Shown one piece after another: positions 49,757-61,545 of a DNA stretch of 64,000 bases. Position numbers and translations under genes: made by a program. Each line of letters begins with the position of its first letter. Within the stretch, counting starts at the first letter, position 1. This DNA is from Porodaedalea pini. Its lineage: Eukaryota; Basidiomycota; Agaricomycetes; Hymenochaetales; Hymenochaetaceae. The DNA lies in contig NBAY01000028.1 in the NCBI GenBank assembly GCA_002794775.1, positions 484,420-548,419 on the forward strand. The letters are read 5' to 3'. The notes beneath the pieces are model-generated. The model had not been told where the DNA came from and ran no database searches. It worked only from the letters and a program-made list of their open reading frames with translations.

Positions 49757-51442
49757 AGAGTGCGCAGACGAAATGCAAGCTGATGTAATTTTCTTCTTTT
49801 GGTAAACAGATTTATGTGGGTCCATACTCGCATGGCAAGTTTGTAACACATACAACTCGCAATATTAATATTAGTATTAGTTGGCTCATTGTTTCTAAGA
49901 ATGAAGAATGAAGTATGAGATGTATTATCCTGAGCTCTTGCTTGAATCTATTCTTAGTTAAGAGCGAAGCGGGAGCATCATCATGACGGATCACTGGTAT
50001 TCAGGAGCCGCTACGAGACAGAGTACTATGTAGTGTGGCGCATCCAGATGCTACATCATGAATGAGGAATGCAAATACGGAGTACATATCATTATATCTC
50101 AAGTTTTTGAAGAGATTGAACAGCAATCCTAGACTTCACTCTCGACGCAGACAACATTCAGGTTTTATTCTGGACATCCGGTATGTATGCACTCCTCAAA
50201 ATCTTTAGGACTTTGCCTGGGCCTGAAGTGGTAGACACCATATTGCTCTGTATATATATCTTGACTACGACACACCTGGGCGTCCCAGGACTAGGGATCT
50301 CGCTTAGCTTGAAACAAGCGTGCCCATACCAGCGCCTTTGCAGTGTGACCCGTACGATTGAACCAGAAAAACAGACCACTGAAGTGCGACATTGTAGCCG
50401 GATATACTTTTCCCAACGAGCGTGTCGAGTGAAGGATGTGCAATGTGATCTGAGCGTGTCGAGATCACATCATGATGTTGAGTCGAGCGCTACGATACAC
50501 AATAGTCTGACACGCTACCAATCCACCACACTTAACAGAAGCGCGTTGAGAGAGTAAAGACCCGACACTAAGGAACCAAGTGATGACCATGGTCCATGGT
50601 GAACATAATGGAAATTCGAACAACAGGACGAATAAACTTGGCTCCTGTAACAACGACGTGACTGAATCCGGTTGACAATAGCGTACACAGGACTGGGATT
50701 AGTACGAATTTGGAGAATATAGCAGCTGCTGAAGTAGACCAACGTTGAGAAATAGGCATATGGTCGGAGTCATACGCAGATATTGGCAGATAAGGATGGG
50801 TTCCGGGAAGCCTTCGGGTCGGCTTTATTTCTCTGAATGAGAGCATTTAGAAGCCGTTCGTAATAGTACTGGGAGAGGTAAAGTGACACAGGGTTACAGA
50901 TAGGGAACGGTTTACAAATTTGCGAGTACCTGAAAGAGAGTCATCTCAGGTAAGTCTGTATCAGGAGATGAAAGCCATCCCTGGTATCGCTTTTGTGTTA
51001 CGGCGGTTTCCGCAGTGATTCGTACTGAATTGGCTTCCACCATCTCCGTGGCGACACACGCAGACCAAGGAAGGGCAAAGATGGCACCGCTTTAGTGGTA
51101 AAACGCAAGATACGAGTCGATAACTGTTGTTTCGTGTCCAGATAGAGTACTGCGTGGTTTAAGCACACAAGCGGTGGTTCGAGGGCTTGGATCAGACGCA
51201 AAGTGGCTCAAAACCCGTCCTTTCAATTATCATGCAAATAGGACGCGATAAGGCAGGATCATACATACTTCTTGCGGTATTACATGCAGAAGTGCAACCA
51301 GATGATCGTCCTCTCCTCCTTTCGTCTAGGATTTTATGAGGAGCGTGCTGTTCTAGTACGCTGTCGGTTATCCCAGCGTAGTCAGGCAATATCCATCGCG
51401 ATGGATTTTTTCAACGAGATAGGTGTCGATATATTCGTATCT
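49757..51442. other. 1.7-kb intergenic region, no gene seen
   Basis: Only short unrelated ORFs on both strands. No repeats, tRNA-like folds or terminal inverted repeats were recognised. Confidence 0.45.
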
Positions 51443-51907
51443 TCAATAGCGAATCGGGGCGAGCGGTTCTGCGCGTACAGTACTGAGGTCGACGGCTTTA
51501 TCGAGTGCCTCGTCAAGCTCTCCTATAAGCAGGCTTCGTCAAGAGAGTAAGGGTAGTTCCAGAGAAGCCAAGTTAGCAGAATAGACGAACATTTGGTCTC
51601 CCTTCACGAGATATAATCCAAGAGGTACTTCCTCAACACCCTCATCGATGCTGTAGATCCTTTCCACCGACTCGGAGAGCACGATGTCTGACCGCTGGTC
51701 AAAGCCCGATAGAACGCCCTATAAATAAAACGGGAAAAGTATATCAGTAGTGTTATTTGCAGCGCTCAACTCACGTACGACTATGGTACGTCCATCTTGA
51801 AGAACGAGGAGAACTCGACCTGAAGATGAGCCATAAGTTACTGATGGGTTTCTATATAAAGAAAGGCAAGAAGACGAACGATCAACGTAGCCCGCGAGAC
51901 TGGACAT
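51443..51907 (-). CDS. LSM8: U6 snRNA-associated Sm-like protein LSm8
   Basis: Four exons spliced by hand give a complete 95-residue protein: MSSLAGYVDRRVLLVLQDGR, TIVGVLSGFDQRSDIVLSES, VERIYSIDEGVEEVPLGLYL, VKGDQILLIGELDEALDKAV and a final DLSTVRAEPLAPIRY. The Sm1 motif (QDGRTIVGVLSGFDQRSDIVL) and Sm2 motif (LYLVKGDQILLIGE) are intact. Introns are short, including a 57-nt one before LLIGELDE. LSm8 makes the nuclear LSm2-8 ring specific for U6 snRNA in splicing. The family's usual length is about 95-110 residues. It is divergent from DAM1 across a 173-bp promoter. Confidence 0.93.
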
Positions 51908-52080
51908 TGTCAGTCCGCTCGTTGTTTGTTAGGCCTGATTGTCGACGGCGCCGCTGGCTCGGAGACGCTGACGCGTATTTTGGACGTCGTCGTTGAGAGC
52001 GAGAGGCTGTCACGGCGTACGTAATGCACGCGTCGCGCGTGTTCACGCCGTAGCCGCATAGATCCTCCATCCGAACCACT
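51908..52080. promoter_or_regulatory. Shared LSM8/DAM1 promoter with two MluI cell-cycle boxes
   Basis: A 173-bp divergent promoter. ACGCGT occurs at 51971-51976 and 52028-52033, matching the core bound by MBF (Mbp1-Swi6) at G1/S genes. Binding here is inferred. Confidence 0.55.
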
Positions 52081-53169
52081 ATGGTGCCTCCTACGCAACG
52101 CCCACGAACACCCCTGCGTCGGCTCTCGCAAGGCTCTCTGCGTGCATTATCGCGGTCTGGGACGTTCCCCGATGCGCCTGCGGGACTGGGCTTCCTTGAG
52201 CCTGCTATGGCTGAACTCGCCGACGAGGCGGATGCATTGCACGGCAACCTCTCCGGACTACACACGCTGAGCGGCTCGCTGCAAGCGTTCAACGAAAGCT
52301 TTGCGAGCTATCTGTATGTGATGGAGATGAACGCCCTGACTACGGACTGGCCGCAAGTACGTGCTGCTCTTTCTTGTTTGTACAATGCTTACAAGTATTC
52401 TAGGCTCCCAGTGAAGCGTCGTACGAATTGGCAAGGAAGCGTGCGGGTTCGTGACATGAAGTAACTATGATTATTGCCCTCAAGTTCAGTTTGGCTTATG
52501 CAGAGGACGATGCACGTGCCGCCCAAGCTGCGTTACGCGCTGCGGCAGAGGCGGCGGAAGCAGCAGAAAGGGCGGCTGCCGCCGATGCAGAAGAGGCACA
52601 GCGTGCAAACGATACAACTATAGCTAGTACATCTACCACTCCTGGGACAAAACCAAAGCTACCTTCGGGGATACTCAAGAACTCGGCGATGCCTCTCAAG
52701 AAGAAAGTGAAGCCAAAGATGACCGCCAAAGAGAGGCGTGAGCGAAGTGTATGTAGTATTGATCTGAACCGGGACTCTTCTGATATATATCTCTTTAGCT
52801 TGCTATCGACAAAGTCGTGTCGAACCTTCCTCTTGAATATAGAGGACAGGATCCTGTGAGTACCGTACTTCACTTGTAAGATCTCGACTGAGAAACCTGT
52901 TCTTAGAATCTCAGACGAAATGTTGAAACTGTGATCGAGATGTTAATGGATAAACCAAACGGGATGGAAAGTATGTTAATGTCCATGAACGTTTATTGGG
53001 TCGGCCAATTAAACAAATCTGCATAGTCTTGAACTTCGTCAAGCCCCCTGAACTAAATCAAGCACGAGCTAACAAATGTCTCCTCGCGCTGATCAACAGG
53101 AAGATTGTTTCCAAGGATAATAGCTCGGTGAGTCTTGTTGGTTGTTCTCAGCACATCCTTCATACCTGA
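52081..53169 (+). CDS. DAM1: DASH/Dam1 complex subunit Dam1
   Basis: Start ATG 52081 (MVPPTQRPRTPLRRLSQGSL), then the Dam1 signature AMAELADEADALHGNLSGLH and SLQAFNESFASYLYVMEMNA with LTTDWPQ. Exon 2 gives APSEASYELARKRA. Exon 3 begins EDDARAAQAALRAAAEAAEA and has a Lys-rich segment (AMPLKKKVKPKMTAKERRER). Further exons give LRRNVETVIEMLMDKPNGME and FVKPPELNQARANKCLLALI with NRKIVSKDNSS. The final exon is probably HILHT with TGA at 53167-53169, and this end is the least certain part. Dam1 links kinetochores to microtubule plus ends in the fungal DASH ring. The conserved N-terminal Arg/Ser motif (RRLSQGS) could be a kinase target. Confidence 0.85.
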
Positions 53170-53460
53170 AGAACCGCAGGGTCGCATACTGTACATATGG
53201 AACGGCGTGCCAAGTTGAGGTCGAAACTCAGTGTAAATCATCATGCAAGCTGCGACCATGCATCTAAGTTTGCCACGCCGCTTCACCAAGCCAAGACAAA
53301 GTGTTTACGTTAGCGATTTTAACATACTACAAGTGCCTAAGCGCCTCAGACAGGCAGTAGGATTACTGACGTGGTATCGGCGGAATGGTTTCTGATGAAA
53401 ATTACTCAGTAAGCACAATGTATTATCATGTAACGCCCTTGCTTTAGCGTCGAAAGTAAG

Positions 53461-54622
53461 CTAGTAGACTTGCAGAAATGCGGGAATTGCATTCAGCTCA
53501 AAATACTCCGGTATACTGTCCCAAAACTCCCTGCGCGTGTCCTTCATCATGTTTTGCAGCTGTATTCGACAAGACTTACAGCACTTCGATTCGGTAGGCA
53601 GTACGCTGCACCTCGAGTATTTCCATAGCACGGCAAGGATATCCCGTGTCTCGAGCGCCTCGTTCTTCACAAGGTCAGTGACTTCGCGTATCACAATGGA
53701 GCACTTCCTCCCCAGTGAACAGACTTTATACGGCTTAGCGTCGAACAATCGCCAGTCACGCACGGCGCGTTCAAGACGGTCACGGCCCAGAACGTACGTA
53801 CGCATGTCTTGGAGACTGAGGAGCCTCCAGCGTGCAGTCTGCTTCTTGAAATCAATACTGCCACCGTTGTGCTTCATTCCGGAAATGTCGACTTCCCGTA
53901 GCAAGAGCTCCTCGAGCTCCCACGGAAAAGTATGATTGGCACCATAATCATGTTCTATGGGAATGCGCGAGAGGCTGTAAAAAGCAGCAGGGAGAAGTTC
54001 GGGTAGATCGCACTTCCGTGCAAGGGCGATGACTGATGCTGGTTCCGGAATTAGTACATCGACTGGTTTCTCCAGGCCTCCATATGTTGCCCTCTCAACC
54101 AGATTTTCGAGACGCGCCTCTGCAGCATCCCATTCCCCTAAATCTTGTGGCCAATTCATGTGCACATGCGAGACAATGCGTTCGCGCACGATATCGGCTT
54201 GGAACTTGTCGGCGAGTAAAAGGGTCTCCTGAACCTCAAGTGGAGTATCAACGTGCCACGATCCGTATGGAAGAGCTCTTCAGAAAAGGAAGCTACATAA
54301 GAATATTTTTATTGGGAAAGGTAGTATAATGGAATACTGAGTACCTTTGATTATAGAACACTTCTAGCAGAACTTCGATGTTGTCCGCTCCTTCTGAGAA
54401 ATGTACAACCGGAAGTCCATCAAACGTCTCCATTAAGCCATCTTGAGGTTCGGGAAAACTCAACATATCCGCGAAGACGCTCGACTGGCTAGCAAGTACG
54501 GACTTGTGCACGCGAAAGTGGTTGTGTTTTTTCGAGGTCGACGAAACGAGGACAATGTTCCCGTCTGGAAACCACAGAGTTTTGTGCTGGACCTCAAGAT
54601 CAGGAGCATGATGTCCAGACAT
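53461..54622 (-). CDS. BTB/POZ domain protein, Agaricomycete type
   Basis: Starts MSGHHAPDLEVQHKTLWFPD at 54622. The BTB fold is visible in NIVLVSSTSKKHNHFRVHKS, VLASQSSVFADMLSFPEPQD and VVHFSEGADNIEVLLEVFYN. One intron near 54290-54345 separates this from QETLLLADKFQADIVRERIV, the start of a BACK-like helical region. A Cys-rich segment (CCKSCRIQLQNMM) precedes the C-terminus, ending at 53461. Such proteins form a large expanded family in mushrooms. BTB domains mediate dimerisation and can act as cullin-3 adaptors, but no substrate is known. It is divergent from the aldo-keto reductase gene (329 bp apart). Confidence 0.82.
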
Positions 54623-54951
54623 GTTTCCAATACGCGCCAGCTGTACTTGAGCAGAAACGACTTGCACGAGTATGGCGGAAGTTTAGACTGAAGTTTCATT
54701 CGGTTGCTTGAAGAAAAAAACGCGTTACATCACATCACGTGGGAAGTCGCGTCCATTGCTTCGCGCATTTGATTATTGGTCCGATGGTTCTGTCCATCTC
54801 ATGCCGTTCTCGGCATTTGTGCACTGAGCTCGGGCCGACCCATGGGCTCATCTACGCGTGACATTTCGTCAGTCAGCATTCTGTGTATTTAAAGCTTGTG
54901 GTGGTACTTATCTTTTTCAACCCCTCTCATCAGTGATATCGTGTTCTGCAA

Positions 54952-56617
54952 ATGACCTCCGCGCTTGATCTCCGTTTCCGCGAAGTCGGCGGCATCAAGG
55001 TGCCCTCGCCTGGTGAGCAACTCCAAGGGAGGACTTGTTTAAATGTACTGACAGGCATGGATGTGAGGCTTTGGCGGCATGAGCTTGAGTAACATGTACG
55101 GCACTGCTAATGATGAGGAAAGCAGAGAGCTCCTCAGACATGCGATAAAGATTGGGCTGGTAAGTAGAATACGCATAAGTACCACCGAGATGTAGACTAG
55201 ACTCAAACCTCACACCAGACTTTCTGGGATACGTGAGACCATTCCCCTCATCTCGTAAAGCAAGTTCTGCAAAACTGAAGCCGAAACTTTCCTATCTTAG
55301 CGCTGATATCTATGGTAATGGCCATAAGTCAGTACTTCTGTCTTAAACATCTGTAATCTCAAGCTCTGATGAGATTCGTTTGCCCCTCTCAATAAACAGC
55401 GAAGAGCTGATTGGTGAGTATTCCTGTGTTTTGGCTCAAAACATCGCATATTCTTGTAACTTGTAAACAAATGCATTGCAGGCTCCGTCCTTGCAGAGGG
55501 CGACAACCGATCCAAGGTCTTCCTTGCTACGAAATTCGCGCACGAGCTTGATCCAGTCACAAGACAGTCCTCTGGAAATATACGAGGTCAGTCTTGTCCG
55601 AAAATTGATCGTCTAATATCTTATCGAAATATACGTTGACAGGCGATGCTGCTTACGTCCGCCAGGCCATTGAGGCCTCTATCAAACGTCTCGGAACGCT
55701 ACCAGATCTAGTTTACCAGCATCGCGTTGACCCGAACGTGTGAGTGGTATTTTCATCTATTGCCACGCCGCTTATGTGCTGGTTGCAGGAGCCTGGAAGA
55801 GACATACGGAACTCTCGAGGAACTTCGCAAGGAGGGAAAATTCAAGTTTATCGGCATTTCAGAGCCGAGCGCGGACACGCTCAGGAAAGCGGCCAAGGTA
55901 CCGACCTATACTGCCTCATTTTGTGTTCTCTCGGCTTATTTAAAACTGTTGCTACAGATAGCAAAGATCTCAGCTCTCCAAATCGAGTATTCGCCTTGGA
56001 CGACGGACATCGAGAGAAGTGAGCCGTTCATATCCACCATTACTAGGCTCTGATGGTTTCTTCAAAGATGGTATACTGCAGGCAGCCAGAGAGCTCGGAA
56101 TTCCCATTGTCGCATACTCCCCTTTAGGCCGCGGTTTTCTGACAGTACGCCATAGAAGACTGTATAAGAAGCTCGCGAGTACTGATTCCTTTCTTAGGGT
56201 CGCTTCAAGTCGCACGATGACTTTGAGCCCAACGATCGGCGCCGTGCTCATCCGCGTTTCTCCCAGGAACACTTCAATAACAATCTGAGGGTAAAACTCC
56301 CTTCACTCTCTCGTAGCGTTTCATACCTGAATAAGCCGAATAATGCGCGTGTAGATCGTCGAAAAGCTCAATGCCATTGCGTCAAAGAAGAAGATCACTC
56401 CCGCCCAGCTTGCTCTGGCATGGGTCGCTGCACAGGGTGCAGACATCATCCCTATCCCGGGTACGAAGTCCATTGCTCGCCTTGACGAGAACTGGGCATC
56501 GCGTGATGTCGTGTTCACGGCTGAGGAATTAAAGGAACTTCGCGAGGCGATTGACGGATTCAAGGCTAGTGGCACGCGATATCCGGAGGCGATGTTGAAG
56601 AATGTGGGGAAGTAGGT
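54952..56617 (+). CDS. Aldo-keto reductase (NADPH-dependent, AKR13/YakC-like)
   Basis: About nine short exons from ATG 54952 (MTSALDLRFREVGGIKVPSP). Splicing yields GFGGMSLSNMYGTANDEESR, TFWDTADIYGNGHNEELIGS, FLATKFAHEL, GDAAYVRQAIEASIKRLGTL and PDLVYQHRVDPNV. These carry the catalytic tetrad Asp (WDTAD), Tyr (DIYG), Lys (ATKF) and His (YQHRVD). Then come LEELRKEGKFKFIGISEPSA, ALQIEYSPWTTDIE, GIPIVAYSPLGRGFLTGRFK and the nucleotide-binding IIPIPGTKSIARLDEN, ending KNVGK at 56617. Length is about 335 residues, normal for the family. Members reduce aldehydes and ketones in the cytosol; the natural substrate is not evident. Confidence 0.9.
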
Positions 56618-56927
56618 ATCAATGGACACGCGGATATGGTGCTATCAAGAAGGAATCAGTCAAGTCTCTAAATAAAATGTACATTCGTAGTAACGAGAAA
56701 GGAATATGTCAGTGAATAGCTCACCAACTCACTGTCAAGAACAGCAACGATAGATCGATTGAAGAATTTGCTTCTTCAACGTGCTGGCAAGCGCGTGGCA
56801 AGAAATACGTCTTGTATTCTGCGTGAGATAAGGCTAGAAATTCTTATACATGCTTGTACAGTCTATATGAAGACATCGATATCCTTCTGCCGTACGCACT
56901 AGCATATTATCTGACAATGCCATTCCA

Positions 56928-58294
56928 TTACTTCTTTGCGGATTTGGACCATGACAGATGCCGTTGTACAAGCTCGTTGATAATGTCCTCTTCGATCTCC
57001 TTTCCGCCTGCTGCTGCTTGCTCGTCTATGCGAAGCCATGTTTCCTCGATGTGCGTAGCGACCCCATCTGGGAGAGCGGGGAGACCAAGCGAGGGAGACG
57101 CACGTGCGACAAAGACGACTTCGAATTTGCGCCTATGCAGTTCATTGCCTATGACGACCTGGTGCCCGTAGCGCTCGAGTGCGGTGCGTGCCTTTGGCAC
57201 GAGAAGTGCGGAGTCTGTCTCAAGCTGCGTACAGAACAATAAACAAAAATTAGGAATGGAAAAAGGATAGGCTTGGAGAGTCATTACCTTAAATGAGACG
57301 ATATACCCCTCTGGAGTCCATTCATCGACCATTGGCTTCAAGATCTTGGGTACTTGGTCCATCTCGATTATGAGGCTGCCTTTGCCGGATTGAATTTTGT
57401 GTTCGCTCTGCCAAATTATAGCTCAACGAGATCGGAAGTAAAGAGAGTGGCATGAGAGGACATACCATCTTCTCCCGAGGGAGAAAGAAATCGCTCACGG
57501 CCGCGGCAAGGTAATACATCGCGTTTCGCCTCAGCACGTTTAGCTCTTTCGACACCGCTCGCAAAAGCCATAGATACTCGTTCACAGTGACGAACGTCAT
57601 CGTATGCAGCGTTCCCGCTCGATGAACGGTCTTGTACGCGGACAGCACACTTCTCAGGTGGTCCGGGTCAGACGATCGCACGGTAATTGCGGGAGGCTGG
57701 TGGGACGAAGAAGCCGTGCTAGACTGCTTTTCTGGCGGATCTTCCAGTTCCAAGAAATCTAGAAACGGGTTTGTCGAATGCGAGTAATGTCGACTATAAG
57801 GCTGAAGACTGTGCTGTCTGTGCATAAAGATGACGGCGTAGCCAGCGCGGAGGAAATATTCTGCGGACGTTGCACCTCTCGTACCTGCGTAATTGGCATT
57901 CATTCAAAACTAATATCAACGGAGATGATTTGAAGTATCATCGCACCGGCGCTGAAATTATCCAAGAAACGGACGCTGCGAGACCACCACTAAGGCTCTA
58001 CAACTCTCCGAAGGGAGTGCTCAAACTCACACGTTGAGCTCTAGGGGTACAGTCGTCCCTCCACTCTTTTGATGTGTCTAACATCAGCTCTATCGGAGGA
58101 AAGCATGAAGATTGGACGGGGCGTACTGTGACGAGAACGACTTTCCGACCTGCTTCTGCATGACGCGCGATGAAGGCACGAACGCTCGTCACATCAGCAT
58201 CGAGCGTTGGAGGTAGAGGTTGCGTTGCGAAATACGACTCCGCTGAAAATGGCGGGTCTGAATGGGATGGCAATGAGCCTGATATCGATGACAT
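56928..58294 (-). CDS. CAB2: Phosphopantothenate--cysteine ligase (eukaryotic PPCS)
   Basis: Second step from phosphopantothenate in coenzyme A synthesis. ATG 58294 (MSSISGSLPSHSDPPFSAES) is used because the longer frame begins with a non-ATG codon. Exons give YFATQPLPPTLDADVTSVRA, FIARHAEAGRKVVLVT, then the diagnostic SGGTTVPLELNVVRFLDNFS and AGTRGATSAEYFLRAGYAVI. These are followed by LQPYSRHYSHSTNPFLDFLE, TVNEYLWLLRAVSKELNVLR, NAMYYLAAAVSDFFLPREKM and MDQVPKILKPMVDEWTPEGY. The end is RTALERYGHQVVIGNELHRR and KSAKK at 56928. The family binds CTP or ATP and joins cysteine to phosphopantothenate. It is convergent with the aldo-keto reductase gene. Confidence 0.92.
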
Positions 58295-58735
58295 TGTGTG
58301 CTCGAGGATGGCTTTGATGTCAAGCTCACCGATGACTCCGGTCAACGTGATCTTATTTGAGGTCCCACGTGTCAGAGACGCGTTATCGCGTTTCTAAATT
58401 GAAAGTCCGACTTCCCAGAGCGATTTGAGAGCACCAGAATTGTTTCAGGAGGTCCTTTGTCTTCTACTTCTCTTACGTTGCAGCAAGCACTACACAAGAA
58501 AAAGAAGTATATAAGAGCAAAACGAGCGTGTGGGATATGCGCATAGCGGGACTATGGGATTGTAATTACAGAGGTATGCAAGATGCTTCCAGAGTGCAAA
58601 GATTCTAATAATTAGAATGTTATAAACAGAAGAATATTAGAAGAATTAAAGGATCGTCGGGATGTAGCCTCAAATCTATTGAGGACGATACAGAGGGAAT
58701 GGATCATATTGTATACGAGAAATAAACACGTAAGT
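58295..58735. other. Intergenic region, nothing recognised
   Basis: 441 bp between the CAB2 start and the stop of the HMG-box gene. It must contain the CAB2 promoter and the HMG-gene 3' UTR. Confidence 0.5.
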
Positions 58736-60002
58736 TTATAGATGCGGAATAGAAGCCCAGGATGGTGACAGTGGATCAGCCTGCACAGGCTCGTCAGGCG
58801 TGACAAAATCCCAGTACGGCCGAGCCAGTGCACCAGGCTGCACGTCTCCGAGTCTCGGAGAGTAGTTGCTGAGGCCACTACTGCTACTTCCAGGAGAATC
58901 AAAAGATCCAGCGACGTTTCCGTTGAAATCTTTCTCCAATGTAGGCCATTGACCGAACGAGTTGTTCCACCCTGAGCTATTCACCTGGAAAGAGCTTGGC
59001 CCCGGGCCGAGGCTAGCATCATTGGTCGTGAGTAGTCCACTGTTGACTCTTCCGTAGAGGTCTGTCTGCGCGTAGAGTGGCATAGAAGGGAAGACATTGA
59101 ACTGCACAACCGGTGCAGACGGCGCGGTGATAGGCATTTGATTTGAAAGGTGGTGGGGTTCGTGGATGCGATTGTCAGCAACAGGAGACGGCCCAAAGCG
59201 GTTCTGTAGCTCAGAGTTGAAAGAAGGACGCATCCCGAAGCTTGAGAACTGGAGAAAAGGACGTATGTGAGATATGTCGTCGAACAAATCAAAGAGTGCA
59301 ATAGCTTACGTCGAACCAATCAGCCTGGAATGCGTCAGACCCAGGCCGGAAAAAGGTCGTATCGAGAGCAGGTGGAGCATGGTGCACAGGTGATGCCGTC
59401 GTAGTTTCCTGAGGTATAATAGAGCTCTCGGACCTTTTCACTTTCTTCGGCTTGTATACACATTTGGAGACGGACTTCGCGCGTTTTGACTTCGGCTGCT
59501 TGGGCAATTTAGGTTGTTTGGGCTTCGGATGGAACTTGTAATCCGGATACTGTCTTTCGTGCTCCTTCTTCGCAACCTCCGCCCGTTCGCCCCAGATTTC
59601 CTTCTCTTCGGCTTTCAAGGCCTTCCAAAGCCGAGCTATAATCTGGGACTTTTCACCCGCCCTAGTCACTTTAGAAAGTTCGGGAACGCCGCGGCTGCAC
59701 ATTTCCGTTCGGAAGAGCATGAACTTGTTCTGAGGCCGGGGGATATAGACGTCTTCGGTGTTTGTCGTAGACTCCGTGGCAGAAGTGGAGCTCGGTTCCT
59801 CGTCTCCCTGTTCTTCTTCCTCCTTCCCCTCCTCGGTTTCCACGTCTCCTAAGTCAACGGCAAAGTCTGTGTCGATATCGAAAGAAGGGTCTGTGATGTG
59901 CTGAGCTCCGTCAGAGGATCCGGCGACGCGTTCGACAGGGGGATACGGTGCCGCTCCTTTCACGTGTGTTCTAGACTGAGAGCAACTAACGGCCTTGGGC
60001 AT
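58736..60002 (-). CDS. HMG-box transcription factor
   Basis: Starts MPKAVSCSQSRTHVKGAAPY at 60002. An acidic region (EEGKEEEEQGDEE) precedes an HMG box at about residues 87-157: YIPRPQNKFMLFRTEMCSRG, VTRAGEKSQIIARLWKALKA and EIWGERAEVAKKEHERQYPD, with RPxNxFMLFR at its start. A Lys/Pro-rich segment follows (KPKQPKLPKQPKSKRAKS), likely a nuclear signal. After one intron near 59250-59308 the C-terminal half is Ser/Asn/Pro-rich (FSSFGMRPSFNSELQNRFGP onward), perhaps a transactivation domain. The box type resembles sequence-specific fungal MATA_HMG/Ste11/Prf1-like factors that control mating and development, but assignment to a named gene is not possible. Confidence 0.85.
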
Positions 60003-60792
60003 ATTGAGCTTCTCTTTGTAGTGATGGGGCGGGAAGATCAGAGTAAGTTTTGCAGCGAGCAATGTATTTGGATTTCAAGGGGATTATATAGCATTGCGGA
60101 CTTGAGGTCAGGCCAAGCCGCTCTTGGACGAATTCAATAGCCACAATAATTCGAAGCTCCACGATAGTTGCGCTTTGTGTGGCCGTGCTACGTTGCGCTC
60201 AGGCTAGTGCGGTGGCCTTCTTGGTGAGTACCTATGAGCTCTCCACCTACCTATTTTCCTGGGATTTTTTTTCCATAGCAGCCACACATCGATTGCCTTT
60301 CCGAATGCTAGACTACTAACCGAAAAACGAGTGAAGTTCTGATTTTTTTTCTTGAAGGGTTGAAATCGAATCCGTGCAAAGGCCAGTGCCAGGCACATAA
60401 CCGCAGAATGCGGGCGTAGCCTTGAAAGAATAGGGTACAGCATTTGCACTGCATGGCTTTGGCCACTCAATATCTTGAACACGCGTACGTTCATTTGGGC
60501 CTTGAAACCGACATAATGAAGTTCAGCTTGCGTCACGGTCGTGACGATCAAGGGAGATTCCGCGATGCACGTGCAAAGATCGAGATCGGCATTGCCACAC
60601 TGGGAAACTTCCACAACCACGCGTTGTGGGTCCGAATTTACGATCATTGATGACCTTCAAATTATGCAGATGACTTCCAACCAAGCCATCGAAACTCAAC
60701 TGCAAAGATCATCAGATTGATAATTTGACGCATCGCAACTGATTCATGGCCTTGGAAACTAGCCCGTGATCGTGCCTCTGGCTCTATAGTCG
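60003..60792. other. Intergenic region upstream of the HMG-box gene
   Basis: About 790 bp. ORFs at 60204-60647 overlap on both strands and show no domain. No gene is supported. Confidence 0.45.
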
Positions 60793-61406
60793 CCGAACCT
60801 CGAACCGCACCGGTTCGGCTTCCAGCTGTTCAGCCCGAACCTTGAACTGAACCCTTTACGAACCGCACCTGAACTGAACCGTGGTTCGGTTCGAACCTTT
60901 TGCCTAATGAAAATGTCGATATAAGTTTAACATTTTCTGAAATCTCTTCATAGTGTAGAGAAGGTTATTGCAGTGTGTGTATACACTCATATGGGCTAGC
61001 AGATACTCAATAGACAATAATGAAGCCTTTTGAAGTCATATATCATACATCTGATACCTTGTACAACACAGAGGCCGGCAGAGGCCAGTAGGAACTTTCA
61101 GACTTTTATCTGTTGACTTGTGCTTAATATTGACAATATATCAGAACTGAAGGACAGGATTGAAAATAGACTATAAATTTAAGTGTATCGGTCAGTTTCA
61201 CTCCGGCTTAACCATGATTTTTTTCAATCGGTACGGTGGTTCGGTTCAGGTTCGAACCCGGTCCGACTCGGTTCGGCCAAGTCTGTTCATTGCCCGAACC
61301 TCGAACCGCACGTTTGAGGTTCGGTTCCGCCAGGTTCGAGAGTGGAACCGAAATGCGGTTCTGGTTCAGGGGTTCGAACCCGGTTCGGCGGTTCGGCAAA
61401 CCGAAC
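60793..61406. repeat. GAACC/GGTTC inverted-array repeat
   Basis: The left block (60793-60900) contains about seven GAACC words on the plus strand. The right block (61226-61406) is dense in GGTTC and CGGTTC words. The two blocks therefore face each other as degenerate inverted repeats around a roughly 325-bp AT-rich core. It may be a foldback-type or MITE-like element. No target duplication was found. Confidence 0.5.
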
Positions 61407-61545
61407 AACAGCAACTATATCTGGCTTATAAACGGAGACAGCGCAGAGCCGCTGTCCGATTCGAGGGTTATAAGAACGCAGTTCGACTCTTGACTCATCT
61501 CCCTTAGCTTGCTTTCAGTCAGATTTACATCCCAATACCACCGCA

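Noticed and set aside
51165..51190. GGTTCGAGGGC-like B-box hinting at a tRNA
   Set aside because: No matching A box or cloverleaf stems around it.
60204..60647. 147-residue minus-strand ORF
   Set aside because: Overlaps ORFs on the other strand and has no recognisable feature. Probably chance.
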